DNA of 37,118 bases from a virus, in the IMG/VR virus record IMGVR_UViG_3300009788_000204, positions 1 through 37,118 of that record; one strand, given 5' to 3'. The position numbers and the translations under genes were made by a program. The notes under the pieces are model-generated. The model did not search any database and was not told the origin of the DNA. It saw only the letters and a program-made list of their open reading frames with translations. Every line of letters starts with the position of its first letter. The first letter of the stretch is position 1. This document shows, in pieces, positions 23,005 to 32,855 of this stretch.

Positions 23005-24499
23005 TATTCAACTTCGCAGTATAACACCCGCATTCAATTCAATTAATCAGGCACTTCAACAACGAGCGCGTCTGGCTCTCCAGTCGCCCCCATCGGGCCT
23101 GGGAACAGCGGCGGCGGCTTCGGGTGCTGTCAAGGACATTGCTGTTGAAGAAAGAGGGCGTCAAGGACAGGAAGATCTGCTTCGACTCAGAGCAGAATTA
23201 GAAAAAGAGGCTGCTGAAGCCAGACGAAATTTTGACAGTCGGTTCGAGGTTGGGCTTAAAACCGAAGAAGATCTAATAGAAGCTGCTGATGCGCTTGGTA
23301 TCTCTACTGATGTCCTGCAACCACTTTTTGATAAAGATAATCCTATTATGTTTAAAGATGCGAAAACAGCCGAGGATGCTTTCACCAGGGCCGCAACTCG
23401 CGCACTTGGACTTGAAGCCGCAGAGCTTGGACAACGGGAGCCGGGAGCCGTTGAGGTTCCAACACCTGGGCCGGTTCAGTCTCAGGCGGGCGATACACGA
23501 ATCCCCGTAGCAACTGGAGCCCCCCCACCCGGAGATCCAGAAGGACTTCTTGAAGATGTTCCACTTAAAGGACTGACAAATGAACAGAAAATTGAAGCGC
23601 TGCAAGCCAATATCGATGCTCTTAATGTTCAGTCAGGGGATATCAAGACAAAGCGTTTTCGTCTTGTCCCGGTTGAGGGGCAAGATGGTATCAGTCGGTG
23701 GGTCAAATTTGATACTGCGGGACAAATTGCATTTGCACCAACAGGAGAGGAGCCGATCGTTGGAAAAGGAGAAAAACTTTTCACAACTCCCGGAACACAA
23801 GAAAAGACTCTCCTTACCAGAGGAAGAAAAAGTATTCCTATTACTGGCCCAGAAGCCACCCCAAAGGGAGAATTATCGACTAGGTTTAATCAGTTAAATC
23901 AGAGACAGAAGAAAAAACTCGAAGGGCTTGAAACTGAGTTAACGAAAAAAGATATATTCAAATCGGCAAGATTATCTAAGGCAACGGCTGGGCGGATACG
24001 ACTTCTATTAGATCAAGATTTTGCTTCTTTAACAGAAATAACAAAAGCAAATATCGCCAGATCTATTGCTGGAGAAAAAGGCGTTTTGACCGATGCCGAT
24101 ATTGCGCGTGTTGGCGGATCCCAGGCGTTCCTTGACCAGTTCAAGATTGATTTTGCAAGAATGTCTAGCGGCGTATTTGATGAGAAAACATATAACGAAT
24201 TCCGGGCAGCTACGGATTTAATCATTTCTCAGGCAAATATATTTGAAGACCTCGCAGTGTCGGATGTCGTTAATGATGCAAGAAAGGGAATTCTTGGCAG
24301 TGTTGACGAGAAATTCATCCGGGATTTTGTTGAAGTTCCAGATGCAACGGGACTGATTTCCCCTGACCTTGTTGGGATTGATCCCCAGAGCGTTGCGGAA
24401 GCCTTGGTATTCCTACGCGAAGAAGGGTTAGAGCCAACTCAAAATTCAATTTTACGTGCATCTCGCAAATTCGATTCAAAAAGAAAGAAAGGTAGATAA
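22991..24499 (+). CDS. Ejection / internal virion protein B
   Basis: 502 residues from ATG 22991, with GGAGG upstream. The in-frame ATG at 22919 lies inside the previous gene and is unlikely. Mostly helical and Ala, Glu, Arg and Leu rich, with a Pro-rich linker (about 150-200), then helical coiled coil. It has no signal peptide or membrane span. Position between two other ejection-type genes suggests an internal core or ejection protein. The stop overlaps the next start by one base. Confidence 0.55.
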   Translation: MAQGNIQLRSITPAFNSINQALQQRARLALQSPPSGLGTAAAASGAVKDIAVEERGRQGQEDLLRLRAELEKEAAEARRNFDSRFEVGLKTEEDLIEAADALGISTDVLQPLFDKDNPIMFKDAKTAEDAFTRAATRALGLEAAELGQREPGAVEVPTPGPVQSQAGDTRIPVATGAPPPGDPEGLLEDVPLKGLTNEQKIEALQANIDALNVQSGDIKTKRFRLVPVEGQDGISRWVKFDTAGQIAFAPTGEEPIVGKGEKLFTTPGTQEKTLLTRGRKSIPITGPEATPKGELSTRFNQLNQRQKKKLEGLETELTKKDIFKSARLSKATAGRIRLLLDQDFASLTEITKANIARSIAGEKGVLTDADIARVGGSQAFLDQFKIDFARMSSGVFDEKTYNEFRAATDLIISQANIFEDLAVSDVVNDARKGILGSVDEKFIRDFVEVPDATGLISPDLVGIDPQSVAEALVFLREEGLEPTQNSILRASRKFDSKRKKGR

Positions 24500-26643
24500 T
24501 GGCAATCAAATTATCTGAAAAAGAAAAGGACGAATTGCTTTCTGAATTAAGAAAAGAAGGTTCGCCCGGGAATACTCTTACGCTTGAAGAAAGGGAAAGT
24601 TTAAAGGCTGAGATTTCCGATGCGACCTCGGTTCGCCCCGATTTCTCTGGTGGGCTTGGCGGGCCTAATGCTGAAATTGGTCCGTCTCCACCAGAAGAGG
24701 AAACCTTTCTTGGAAGTCTAAAAAAGAGTATCCCTGAAATAGCGGGTGCGACTGTTGGCGGGGTAGCTGGGGGGTTTGTTGCAAGCCCAACCATTGTTGG
24801 TGTCCCGGCTGGGGTAATAGGTGGGGCGGCACTTGGTGCGGCAGCGGGTAGTGCAGGAAAACAGATATTCCAGCAAGCTACAGACGACCCCGATGCTCCT
24901 AAAACATCGGGAGAAGCGGCCCGACGGATTGCCCTTGAAGCAGCGATTGGGGCCTTGTCTGAATTTGGCGGAGCCCTGGCCGTCAAGGGTGGCGGGAAAC
25001 TTTTAGCGCCATTGAAGTCCAGGGTTACACCGGCTGTAACAGCAGTGAGGGAATCATTTAAAAAGTTTGGTGGTAAGTTTAGTGCCGCTCAGTCAACCAA
25101 TTTTGCCATTGTCGATTTCTTTGAGGCTATCGCGGAGGGATCTTTATTTGGTGGTGGGAGATTTTTTGATTTTAGGCGGGCGCAAGGAACGGCCCTGGAA
25201 AAGGCGGAAGCCGCATTGGTAAAAAGAATGTCTGGCCAGGTAACTAGAACATTAAGCGATCCACAAACGGGCCAGCTTGTAGTTGATACATTAAAAAGCG
25301 GAGACTCTGCTGGACGTGCGATTGGTAACAAATTATATAAAGAACTTGACAGGCTCGTCGGGGCTGTCCCCAAAAAAGTTAAACGATTTATAAAACAGGA
25401 GTCGGGGCTACTGGACAAAACAGGCAATAAGATTATCCAGACAATTGAAAAAAAGGAAACCCGCCTAATTGGGAAAGTCCAGGTTGATTTTTCTGACGTA
25501 CTGACTCAATTACGAAAGCTAGAGGACGATGCCCTTCGGGGTGCCGATACTGAATTGGCCACTAGCCTAGCGAGTTCCCGCAGGGGAATGAAAGAAGCGT
25601 TGTCTTTGTCTGGGGATGACCTAGACGATCTAATTAACTTTAGCGATGCCGATAAAATTAGATCTTCCATCTCTGCGCGAATTCGTGATTTGAGGGCTAT
25701 CCCAGGAAATGAAAGAAGTATTCGTCCCCTTGTTCAGGTTCAATCCAACATAACAAACCTTATGGATGAGGCTGCGGAAGGGTTAAGCGGCGAAGCGAAA
25801 CGCGCATGGCAGAAAGCACGAAGCTTCCACAAGCTGAGAAAAAATACTTTTAACGAAGAACTCGTCGGTGCAATTATAGCCGACAAGAAATTCAGCGCAG
25901 AGAGGATTGGCGAAGCTGTTTTTCGGGATGGAAATGTTGAAGAAGTTAAAGCATTGCAACGTGCGTTGCGATTTGCAAAAAGGCTTGACCCTTCGCTTGA
26001 CGTTGATAAAACGATGACGGCTATGAAGGGTGGATATATTGAAGGCATACTACTAGGCTCATCAAAAGCGACTGTTACGGGCGAGGTCGCTGAAGACGTA
26101 TCAGAAATATCAGGGAAGAAGCTGCTCGCAATTTTCAATAATCCTAAAAAATTAAGAACATTAAATGCGGCATTCTCAGCAGAACATGTCGCTGCCCTGA
26201 AGGAGTTCGCGCAACAGGCAACATTGGCGCAGATTAAACCAAAAGGGCCAGGGACTTTTGCAATCATGTTGGCACAGGGCGGTGCGATTATCGGCCTCGT
26301 TAGTGGAGAATTTTTCAATAGGGTTAATCCGGGCGGGAGTGGGAAGGATGTAAGAAATTTTTCCGCAGGTATATTTATTGCTCCATGGATACTTGGGAGA
26401 ATAATGACAAATCCAAAAACAGTTAAGTTGCTTGCGGAAGGATACGCTTTAAGCGGTACTGGGAAAGCAATTACGGGGCGTTCGGGGCAAATCATATCTG
26501 CCGTCGGATTAAACGCGACTCAAACCGCAGTAGAAGAGAAAGAGGCGGAGGAAAAATCTAGGATTTCATCCACTCGCAATGGTAGTAGTAATGTATTAAA
26601 TTTCCCTCGAAGATCAGAAGCGCTGCCATCACTATCGCAATAA
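24499..26643 (+). CDS. Ejection / internal virion protein C with Gly/Ala membrane segment
   Basis: 714 residues. Residues 81-120 form a Gly/Ala/Val-rich hydrophobic segment (IAGATVGGVAGGFVASPT), like membrane-inserting glycine-zipper helices. The remaining length is helical. It is the largest of the three ejection-type proteins and resembles P22 gp16/gp20 or T7 gp15/gp16 class only in design: a protein that inserts into or crosses the envelope during DNA entry. No lytic transglycosylase motif was recognised. No signal peptide is present. Confidence 0.6.
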   Translation: MAIKLSEKEKDELLSELRKEGSPGNTLTLEERESLKAEISDATSVRPDFSGGLGGPNAEIGPSPPEEETFLGSLKKSIPEIAGATVGGVAGGFVASPTIVGVPAGVIGGAALGAAAGSAGKQIFQQATDDPDAPKTSGEAARRIALEAAIGALSEFGGALAVKGGGKLLAPLKSRVTPAVTAVRESFKKFGGKFSAAQSTNFAIVDFFEAIAEGSLFGGGRFFDFRRAQGTALEKAEAALVKRMSGQVTRTLSDPQTGQLVVDTLKSGDSAGRAIGNKLYKELDRLVGAVPKKVKRFIKQESGLLDKTGNKIIQTIEKKETRLIGKVQVDFSDVLTQLRKLEDDALRGADTELATSLASSRRGMKEALSLSGDDLDDLINFSDADKIRSSISARIRDLRAIPGNERSIRPLVQVQSNITNLMDEAAEGLSGEAKRAWQKARSFHKLRKNTFNEELVGAIIADKKFSAERIGEAVFRDGNVEEVKALQRALRFAKRLDPSLDVDKTMTAMKGGYIEGILLGSSKATVTGEVAEDVSEISGKKLLAIFNNPKKLRTLNAAFSAEHVAALKEFAQQATLAQIKPKGPGTFAIMLAQGGAIIGLVSGEFFNRVNPGGSGKDVRNFSAGIFIAPWILGRIMTNPKTVKLLAEGYALSGTGKAITGRSGQIISAVGLNATQTAVEEKEAEEKSRISSTRNGSSNVLNFPRRSEALPSLSQ

Positions 26644-26657
26644 TCAAAGGAGAAACT

Positions 26658-27263
26658 ATGAAGAAATATTTATTTTTATTTGGTGTTTTACTGCTGGCCA
26701 GCAATCAGGTCCATGGGGTTATATTCGACCACTTGCCAGAAAGAACGGTGTTGGTTAAATATGACTTTGACGTAGCGGCGGACATCAGTACGACAACCCT
26801 TGCCATTGATTTATCCGATACAACCAACTGGCCTCACAGCGACACCGGGTTTTTAAATATAACCAACATGAGAATTTCAGTTGATAAGACAGCCGCCTCA
26901 ACCGAAACCATAAAGGTTGGTGTTGTCAATTTTGTCAACGCATCGACTGGATCTGTCACCTGGTTTCATGATATCGAAAACGAGTCAAATGTTTCAAACA
27001 CAAATAATACATACCAGGTCAATCTTGCGCCTGTTTATTACAGACTCCAGGTTAAGTCAAATGGAAATGCGGCTGATGGAGATACCCCGTTTGTTTTTTC
27101 AAATGATACAACGGCCGGATCAACAACATTTCAAGATGACCTCGTTTTGCCCAGTACCAATGGAGATACATTCCCAGGGGCGGGCGACATTGTTATCGAG
27201 GTTAGCAATGGGGTTGTCGCTATTACGGTTGTAGCGGAGATATTTTACCATGCAGAGAAATAA
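26658..27263 (+). CDS. Exported virion protein (fibre module)
   Basis: 201 residues with AAAGGAG upstream. Signal MKKYLFLFGVLLLASNQVHG with cleavage near VHG-V. The mature part is beta-rich, with Thr, Asn, Asp and Ser throughout (for example TETIKVGVVNFVNASTGSVTW) and no Cys. It starts the fibre block after the ejection module. A beta-sandwich tail or baseplate-like component is likely, but no family is recognised. Confidence 0.6.
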   Translation: MKKYLFLFGVLLLASNQVHGVIFDHLPERTVLVKYDFDVAADISTTTLAIDLSDTTNWPHSDTGFLNITNMRISVDKTAASTETIKVGVVNFVNASTGSVTWFHDIENESNVSNTNNTYQVNLAPVYYRLQVKSNGNAADGDTPFVFSNDTTAGSTTFQDDLVLPSTNGDTFPGAGDIVIEVSNGVVAITVVAEIFYHAEK

Positions 27264-27509
27264 ATGAATCCACTTGATATTTCTTTAACAGCGGCTTACT
27301 TTGGGAAGACACCGCCCACACAACGGTTCACTTATAATGCAAATGGACAGGTTGAATTTCATGGAATTGCTCAGAGGGGGTCAGGGGATTCAGCCGCAGC
27401 CTGGTATGTGACCAAGTCAACTTTTAATAACAGCAACCAAGTTACAGATGTTAAAGTCGCACCGCAATTATCAATCTGGAATAATCGGGCCACGCTTACC
27501 TATGCATAA
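27264..27509 (+). CDS. 81-aa hypothetical protein in the fibre block
   Basis: The ATG follows immediately on the previous stop. The composition is beta-strand-like (FTYNANGQVEFHGIAQRG) with no signal peptide. It overlaps the next gene by 8 bases. It may be a small connector or chaperone for fibre assembly, an inference from position only. Confidence 0.5.
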   Translation: MNPLDISLTAAYFGKTPPTQRFTYNANGQVEFHGIAQRGSGDSAAAWYVTKSTFNNSNQVTDVKVAPQLSIWNNRATLTYA

Positions 27510-27918
27510 ACTTTTTGGATTGTTTATATTTCTTAGTTTAGCAATCGGGAAATTATCGGCTACACCAATTCCTGCGCTTCAAAATGTCTACAATCCTTTT
27601 TCGGGCCGACAGGATTTTATTGTTGAATACACATCCTCAACTCTTCCTGCCGGGTCAAGCAATTACGTTATTATTCAACCAGATCAAGCAACAACTCAGG
27701 ATGGACAGTTTAATGTTTCGTCTGGAACGATACGAGAAAAGCTCATGTTTGATACGGATGGGGATACCTATTTTCAATTAACGGGCGATGATTTGTTTCT
27801 TTTTGTTCATGGATCATTACGACAGACCTGGACTACGGTAGACGCAGAGGAGTTTTTATTGTTAGAGAATGGCGATTTTATACTTCTAGAAAATGGCGAC
27901 AAAATAATTTTGGAGTGA
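27502..27918 (+). CDS. Exported small fibre-type protein with LLENG repeats
   Basis: 138 residues from ATG 27502. The signal MHKLFGLFIFLSLAIGKLSA is clear. The C-terminus holds two LLENGD units (FLLLENGDFILLENGDKIIL), a motif often found at the ends of phage tail and fibre proteins. It also shares the FNVSSGT sequence with the next large fibre, where FYVSSGTV occurs twice. A role in fibre tip or attachment is likely. Confidence 0.6.
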   Translation: MHKLFGLFIFLSLAIGKLSATPIPALQNVYNPFSGRQDFIVEYTSSTLPAGSSNYVIIQPDQATTQDGQFNVSSGTIREKLMFDTDGDTYFQLTGDDLFLFVHGSLRQTWTTVDAEEFLLLENGDFILLENGDKIILE

Positions 27919-27925
27919 TGCCATT

Positions 27926-30900
27926 ATGAAAAAGATATTAATATTCATATCTGTTTTTTCCTTCCTCAGCATATCGAATGCTGTGGATACTAAGGTATCC
28001 GATCTAACTGAAGACACAGCACCGACGACAGATGATCTTCTTTATACAGTAGACGATCCTTCAGGAACTCCAGCCAGTCGCAAGGCCACGATTGCCAATG
28101 TCCTGGACAACGCCATCAAATTGCAGGATACCCTCCAAACCGGTGCTACGTTTTATGTCTCATCGGGGACCGTTGAATCGGGGTTTATGGTCAATGGTGA
28201 ATTAAACCCAGCGGGTGGTGTTACTGACGGAACTCTAGAGGAAGCGGACATAGGCGATTTGACCCATACAACAGATACGGGTCCGTCTCCCGATTGCTCC
28301 GGCACCACAACATATCAAGACGGGGAAGCGGGATGTGATGACATCAGCGATGTTTATGTTGATGGAAGCGATACGATATCAGGAGATGGAACGGCTACGT
28401 TTAATCCGGGTGGTGCGACGACATTAACCGTTACGGACGATTCGCACAACCATGCGACAGGCACAATAACGACAGACTTAATATGGGATACAACTGTTTT
28501 GCAGTCGGGGTCTACTTTTTATGTTTCATCTGGAACTGTTGATGCGGAACTAAATGTCCCTGCCGATACGATTGACGCGATAACAGAAATTGCTTCAGCC
28601 CTTAAGACAGGAAGCGATGCCACCATAGTGACCGGAACCTCCGGGAGTACCGGCGACTGTGTGGAGTGGGATTCCAATGGTGATATTGTCACAGCGGGAG
28701 CGCCATGTGGAACCAGTGGAGGAACAGCATCAACATTGGAAGTATTAATCGAGCCCGTTTCTTCATCTCCTACGGCAACTATAAATCTCAGTAGCGATAC
28801 GTTTGTGGGGGTTGCCGCGTCATCAACCATGACCATTACCATGAACTTTTCCTCTATAACGGCATTGGGTCAGACGATTGACTTGGCGGATACGGGTGAA
28901 ATTACAGGAACACTTGCCGTTGGCAATGGTGGATCGGGCGCTACGTCATTAACCGACGGTGGCGTTCTTTTGGGATCTGGCTCTAGCGCGTTCACTGCTT
29001 TGGGCGTGTTGGCGGATGGGTCAATTATTGTTGGTGACGGCGCAACTGATCCCGTTGCCTTGGCTGCTTTTACGAACTCCACTGGAGATTTGATTCATGA
29101 GGCGGGCGGATTGGAAGCGGACGTATCGGCCTTTGCTGGGGTTGTGGCGGTTAATGGAGGCTCAACGGTTGAGGTCAATTCCAAGGCAGAGTTGGAAACC
29201 CAGATCGCTGACGTTGCCGACTTTGCAGAAGCCGATGGAGATACGTTTACGGGTGTCCATGATTTTGGCGGAGCGACTTCACTTGAGATCGTTAATGGGA
29301 CAGGCCCCAATGTGGATACAGAAGGTCAGGTGGAGATTACAACCGATGCTTATACCACAACAGGATCCAGCGGAACCATCACATTCTATTCCAATGGGAC
29401 GACATATTATGTGGCGGCCACAACGGGCGTTGCCTCTGATAATAACATTGTCAAATTTGATGCAACTCTAAATCAGTGGAGCCTGGAGGCCGATGCTGGT
29501 GGCGGAGCTTTTGACGATACAGGTGATCCGATTGTTCAAAACACCACTACCAAGGATGTCCATGTAGGTGATGGCGCTGGGACATTAGCGGGGAAATTGG
29601 AAATTGGAGGCGATGCCGATCAGCCTCAGCTTGTAGTCGAAGGGTTCTCACCTCAAACCGATTCTTTGGCTATCTTTCAACAGGATGACGATACGGAAGT
29701 GACTACGATTGAGGATAGTGGACTTATAACTACTCTTGTCGGCATTGATGCGATTGGTGCTGTTGATTTCGATATTGCATCGGCGGACGTTACGGACGTG
29801 ACGGTGGTTACGGATGGAGGAACCGTTATTCTTGATGGGGATATAACCCAGGACGCCGGGACCACGTTGTTCATGGGTGGACTTTTAGATGCAACAGGTA
29901 ACGTGGATATGGATTATGGATCGGCTGACATTGACGACCATACCTTTACAACAGACGGTACGGGTACGGCTGAGTTTGTTATTCCAGCCCAGTCCATTGA
30001 CTCAACAGAAATCCTGAATGCAACATTAGTCGATGCGGACATGGCGGACGAGGCATTGGACGCCGATAAGATTGTCGATGATACGGTTGATGATAATGAC
30101 CTTGATGTCGTGGCAGGTGGGACGGGAGTTTCAACTTTAGCAGATGGATCTGTCTTGTTGGGTTCAGGAACAGGGGATATTACAGCCCAAGCCTTGGCCA
30201 CAACAGAGATACTCATCGGCGACGGCGTGGGAGATCCCACCTCGGCAGCATTAAGTGGTGATGCCACCATGACTAATGGCGGTGTGGTGACGGTTGTTGA
30301 CGACTCCCACAATCACGTCATAACCAATATAGACGCATTCACTAAAGCGAACCTGGAAACCCAGACTTCAGATGTAGCTGACTATGCCGAAGCGGATGGA
30401 GATGTTTATACAAATGCTCATGATTTTGGTGGTGCGGGAAGCCTAGAGATTCCCCAGGCTGCTGTTCCTACTTTGGATGCGGTTGGTGAAATAGCACTTG
30501 ATACATTATTAAATGATTTCCAGCCCACGGTTGCCTATGCCACTTCGACAACCGCTGGCGAGATGTATATGGTGGCCATCTCAAGTACCGAATATCATTC
30601 TGTGGCGGACAACGAGATCGTTAAATATGACGCAGCTTTAAATCAGTTCCGATTGGAAACAGAGACAGCCGGTGGCACTGGTGCATTCAGTGACGCAGGG
30701 GATCCGATTGTTCAGAATACAACAGGAAAAGATGTTCACGTAGGTGACGGGGCCGGTACGTTAACAGGAAAACTTGAGGTGGGCGGAGACGCAGACCAAC
30801 CCCAGTTGGTTGTTGAACAACATTCAGCACAAACAGACGACCCATTTATAATTCAACAAGACGATGACGCGGAACTATTCAGTATTTCTCCTAGCCCGTC

Positions 30901-31570
30901 CATTAAATTGTTGGAGGTTGCCGATGCCCCAGGCGACACAGCAAACTATGGTCAGATCTGGGTTAATCTGGCGACGCCCAATGAATTGTTTTTTACTGAT
31001 GATGCAGGAACAGATTTTCAATTAGGAGCCGGAGGCACAGACACAAACGCACCCAAACTTTACTCATTCTCTGCGGCCGGTTTGCTGGCTCATATCCCAG
31101 ACGGCGTAGCTGAGTTTGACGGAGTGGCTCCGGTAACTCAAGATGATGGGACTAACCTTGATATCTGGGTTGCTTCGTTTGATGATACCGCAGACGAATG
31201 TAGGGGTTTCCAGATTATCATGCCCGAAGATATCGATACGTCCGGTAGCGCTGAGTTTTATGTGACGTGGTATTCTCAAACAGCAACAACGGGGAGTTCG
31301 ATGTGGTATGTGGCGGTATCAAGCGCGTCAGAAGGAGAAAGCTGGGATTTCATCCCTGGCGATTTCCCGGCGGCGTCGGATGCGGTTCAAGGAACAGTTG
31401 ATCTTGTAACAGAAACAACCTGGACGGATACGATTTCAGCTTTGGGCTGGCTTGCAGAGCAAACAGTAATTGGCTGGTTCTGTCGTGATGGAGACGGAGA
31501 TCAGGGAACAGATGATTTAGTCGGAGATGCGGAGGTGATTGTTTTCGGGATCAAGGTGCCCAGGACATGA
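27926..31570 (+). CDS. Giant tail fibre-like protein with duplicated domain
   Basis: 1214 residues. Signal MKKILIFISVFSFLSISNA, cleavage before VDT. The start of the mature part (DLTEDTAPTTDDLLYTVDDP) is typical of fibre proteins in many phages. The middle is beta-repeat sequence of Asp, Gly, Thr and Val with FYVSSGTV repeats, two DSHNH motifs and a duplicated block (residues about 420-572 and 807-964) carrying DVHVGDGAGTL and GGDADQPQLVVE. The C-terminus (from about residue 1040) differs and may be the receptor-binding tip. Alternative: a large exported adhesin. Confidence 0.75.
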   Translation: MKKILIFISVFSFLSISNAVDTKVSDLTEDTAPTTDDLLYTVDDPSGTPASRKATIANVLDNAIKLQDTLQTGATFYVSSGTVESGFMVNGELNPAGGVTDGTLEEADIGDLTHTTDTGPSPDCSGTTTYQDGEAGCDDISDVYVDGSDTISGDGTATFNPGGATTLTVTDDSHNHATGTITTDLIWDTTVLQSGSTFYVSSGTVDAELNVPADTIDAITEIASALKTGSDATIVTGTSGSTGDCVEWDSNGDIVTAGAPCGTSGGTASTLEVLIEPVSSSPTATINLSSDTFVGVAASSTMTITMNFSSITALGQTIDLADTGEITGTLAVGNGGSGATSLTDGGVLLGSGSSAFTALGVLADGSIIVGDGATDPVALAAFTNSTGDLIHEAGGLEADVSAFAGVVAVNGGSTVEVNSKAELETQIADVADFAEADGDTFTGVHDFGGATSLEIVNGTGPNVDTEGQVEITTDAYTTTGSSGTITFYSNGTTYYVAATTGVASDNNIVKFDATLNQWSLEADAGGGAFDDTGDPIVQNTTTKDVHVGDGAGTLAGKLEIGGDADQPQLVVEGFSPQTDSLAIFQQDDDTEVTTIEDSGLITTLVGIDAIGAVDFDIASADVTDVTVVTDGGTVILDGDITQDAGTTLFMGGLLDATGNVDMDYGSADIDDHTFTTDGTGTAEFVIPAQSIDSTEILNATLVDADMADEALDADKIVDDTVDDNDLDVVAGGTGVSTLADGSVLLGSGTGDITAQALATTEILIGDGVGDPTSAALSGDATMTNGGVVTVVDDSHNHVITNIDAFTKANLETQTSDVADYAEADGDVYTNAHDFGGAGSLEIPQAAVPTLDAVGEIALDTLLNDFQPTVAYATSTTAGEMYMVAISSTEYHSVADNEIVKYDAALNQFRLETETAGGTGAFSDAGDPIVQNTTGKDVHVGDGAGTLTGKLEVGGDADQPQLVVEQHSAQTDDPFIIQQDDDAELFSISPSPSIKLLEVADAPGDTANYGQIWVNLATPNELFFTDDAGTDFQLGAGGTDTNAPKLYSFSAAGLLAHIPDGVAEFDGVAPVTQDDGTNLDIWVASFDDTADECRGFQIIMPEDIDTSGSAEFYVTWYSQTATTGSSMWYVAVSSASEGESWDFIPGDFPAASDAVQGTVDLVTETTWTDTISALGWLAEQTVIGWFCRDGDGDQGTDDLVGDAEVIVFGIKVPRT
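29183..29641 (+). repeat. Fibre internal repeat, copy 1
   Basis: Residues about 420-572 of the giant fibre. Landmarks: KAELETQ, FAEADGD, HDFGGA, IVKFDATLNQW, GDPIVQNTT, KDVHVGDGAGTL and GGDADQPQLVVE. Copy 2 shares the landmarks in order. Confidence 0.8.
30344..30817 (+). repeat. Fibre internal repeat, copy 2
   Basis: Residues about 807-964 of the giant fibre, with KANLETQ, YAEADGD, HDFGGA, IVKYDAALNQF, GDPIVQNTT, KDVHVGDGAGTL and GGDADQPQLVVE. DNA has diverged mostly at synonymous positions, so the duplication is old and kept under selection. Confidence 0.8.
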
Positions 31571-32295
31571 GGATAATCCTAGCGTTTTTATATTTGATAT
31601 CTGTTTCATGCCCACTTTTTTCTGCGTCGTCGGCGAGTAGAAACTTTGGAGGAGATGGTTCGTTCGATCATATCGATATAGGAACTTTTGATTTATCAGG
31701 AGACAGCCTTACTTTAATGGCATGGTTTAATACAGATACCAATGACAAATGTGGTGGACGAATTGTGTCAAAGGCTACATCGGGTGCCGCCAATGACCAT
31801 ATTTGGATGCTGGGCATGTGTTCGGACGGAAACTTAAGAGCCAGGATTCGGTTTGGCGGGACCACGACAACTCTTGTCGATACCGGGGATTTAATTAGTG
31901 AGAATGTATGGCATCACGGCGCAGTGGTTTACGATGGGGCAGACATAATTCTATACCAGGATGGGGTTAATATTGCCAGCGTGGGTCAAACAGGAGATTT
32001 TGATACCGATGGTGCTGTGACTGTAAGCATTGGAACAAATGGATCTGAAACAAATGACAATACTTGGCAGGGTGAACTTGTTGATGTCAGAATATACGAC
32101 AGGTCTTTAACGGCTCAAGAAATAAACGAAGCCATGCTATGCAGGAACAGCAGTTTCGATACCTTGGAAGCAGGTTATACTTTACTTGGAGACGATTTTA
32201 CTGATTTTAGCGGGAATGGGCATGACGGGACTGACAGTAGCACTGGAACATCAAACGAGTCCCCCGGAACATCATGGTGTGGGGGAGCTTCTTAA
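31567..32295 (+). CDS. Exported LamG-like (concanavalin-type) lectin
   Basis: 242 residues. Signal MRIILAFLYLISVSCPLFSA with cleavage near SASS. The mature part follows a LamG / laminin-G-like beta-sandwich: DIGTFDLSGDSLTLMAWFNT, then RIVSKATSG, VWHHGAVVYDGADIILYQDGV and ELVDVRIYDRSLTAQEI, which is the typical end of such domains. It binds cell-surface glycans in related proteins, here probably host receptors. It overlaps the fibre gene by 4 bases and the next by one. Confidence 0.75.
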   Translation: MRIILAFLYLISVSCPLFSASSASRNFGGDGSFDHIDIGTFDLSGDSLTLMAWFNTDTNDKCGGRIVSKATSGAANDHIWMLGMCSDGNLRARIRFGGTTTTLVDTGDLISENVWHHGAVVYDGADIILYQDGVNIASVGQTGDFDTDGAVTVSIGTNGSETNDNTWQGELVDVRIYDRSLTAQEINEAMLCRNSSFDTLEAGYTLLGDDFTDFSGNGHDGTDSSTGTSNESPGTSWCGGAS

Positions 32296-32855
32296 TGAAA
32301 AAGCTTTTATATTTAATAATATTCCTACCTCATTTATCCTTTGCAGGAATTGGTGCGTGCCACGACGGAGCCGGGAATATATTAAAGATTGCCAAAGGAG
32401 TATCAACAACAGGATTCCTAGGCGAAACGAATTGTGAATATTACAATGATCAATCAGCTAGCTATGATGCAATTGAAACGGTTATCAATACGGTTCCCCG
32501 GATCTACATAAAGTTTACCACTGAGCCCGTTGAGATGACGCAAGGAGAAAAGGATGCGGTGGATACGGCAAGAGCAGCCAATAGCATAGCGAGTATTCGA
32601 GTCCGCGCTAAGTCCCGATTCGATGGTCAGACAACAACGGGTCAATCTCTTCGATGTATGGCAGATATCACAAAACGAGAGGTTAATATTGTCAGAGGAT
32701 GGCTTGCTGATTTTAAGGCAGAAGTTATTTCTTCCACAAGTCTGTCTGATTTCCAGTTCAGGGTTGCAGGATTACCAACTTTGCCAGACCGAACCCTGGC
32801 TCAACTAAAAACTGAGATCCAGGATTGTGTTGATGACGGGGACGTTGATGAGTAA
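32295..32855 (+). CDS. Exported virion/envelope protein, 186 aa
   Basis: ATG 32295 in TAATG coupling with the lectin gene. Signal MKKLLYLIIFLPHLSFA then GIGACHDG. The mature part has three widely spaced Cys and a helical end with DIQDC-like composition (LKTEIQDCVDDG). No family is recognised. It probably belongs to the fibre block. It overlaps the next gene by 8 bases. Confidence 0.55.
   Translation: MKKLLYLIIFLPHLSFAGIGACHDGAGNILKIAKGVSTTGFLGETNCEYYNDQSASYDAIETVINTVPRIYIKFTTEPVEMTQGEKDAVDTARAANSIASIRVRAKSRFDGQTTTGQSLRCMADITKREVNIVRGWLADFKAEVISSTSLSDFQFRVAGLPTLPDRTLAQLKTEIQDCVDDGDVDE

Noticed and set aside
24315-24986. Long antisense ORF opposite the ejection proteins
   Set aside because: Pro/Ala-rich mirror of Gly/Ala-rich sense sequence, with no ribosome binding site and strong sense genes on the other strand.
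25740-26495. 251-residue antisense ORF
   Set aside because: It lies fully opposite ejection protein C and its composition reflects sense codon use.
28519-30312. Several antisense ORFs in the giant fibre
   Set aside because: They are Ser/Val/Pro-rich mirrors of the repeated Gly/Asp/Thr sense sequence.
31567-31626. Lipoprotein signal at the VSC sequence of the lectin gene
   Set aside because: The residue at -3 is Ser rather than Leu/Val/Ile, and a normal cleavage region SASS follows.
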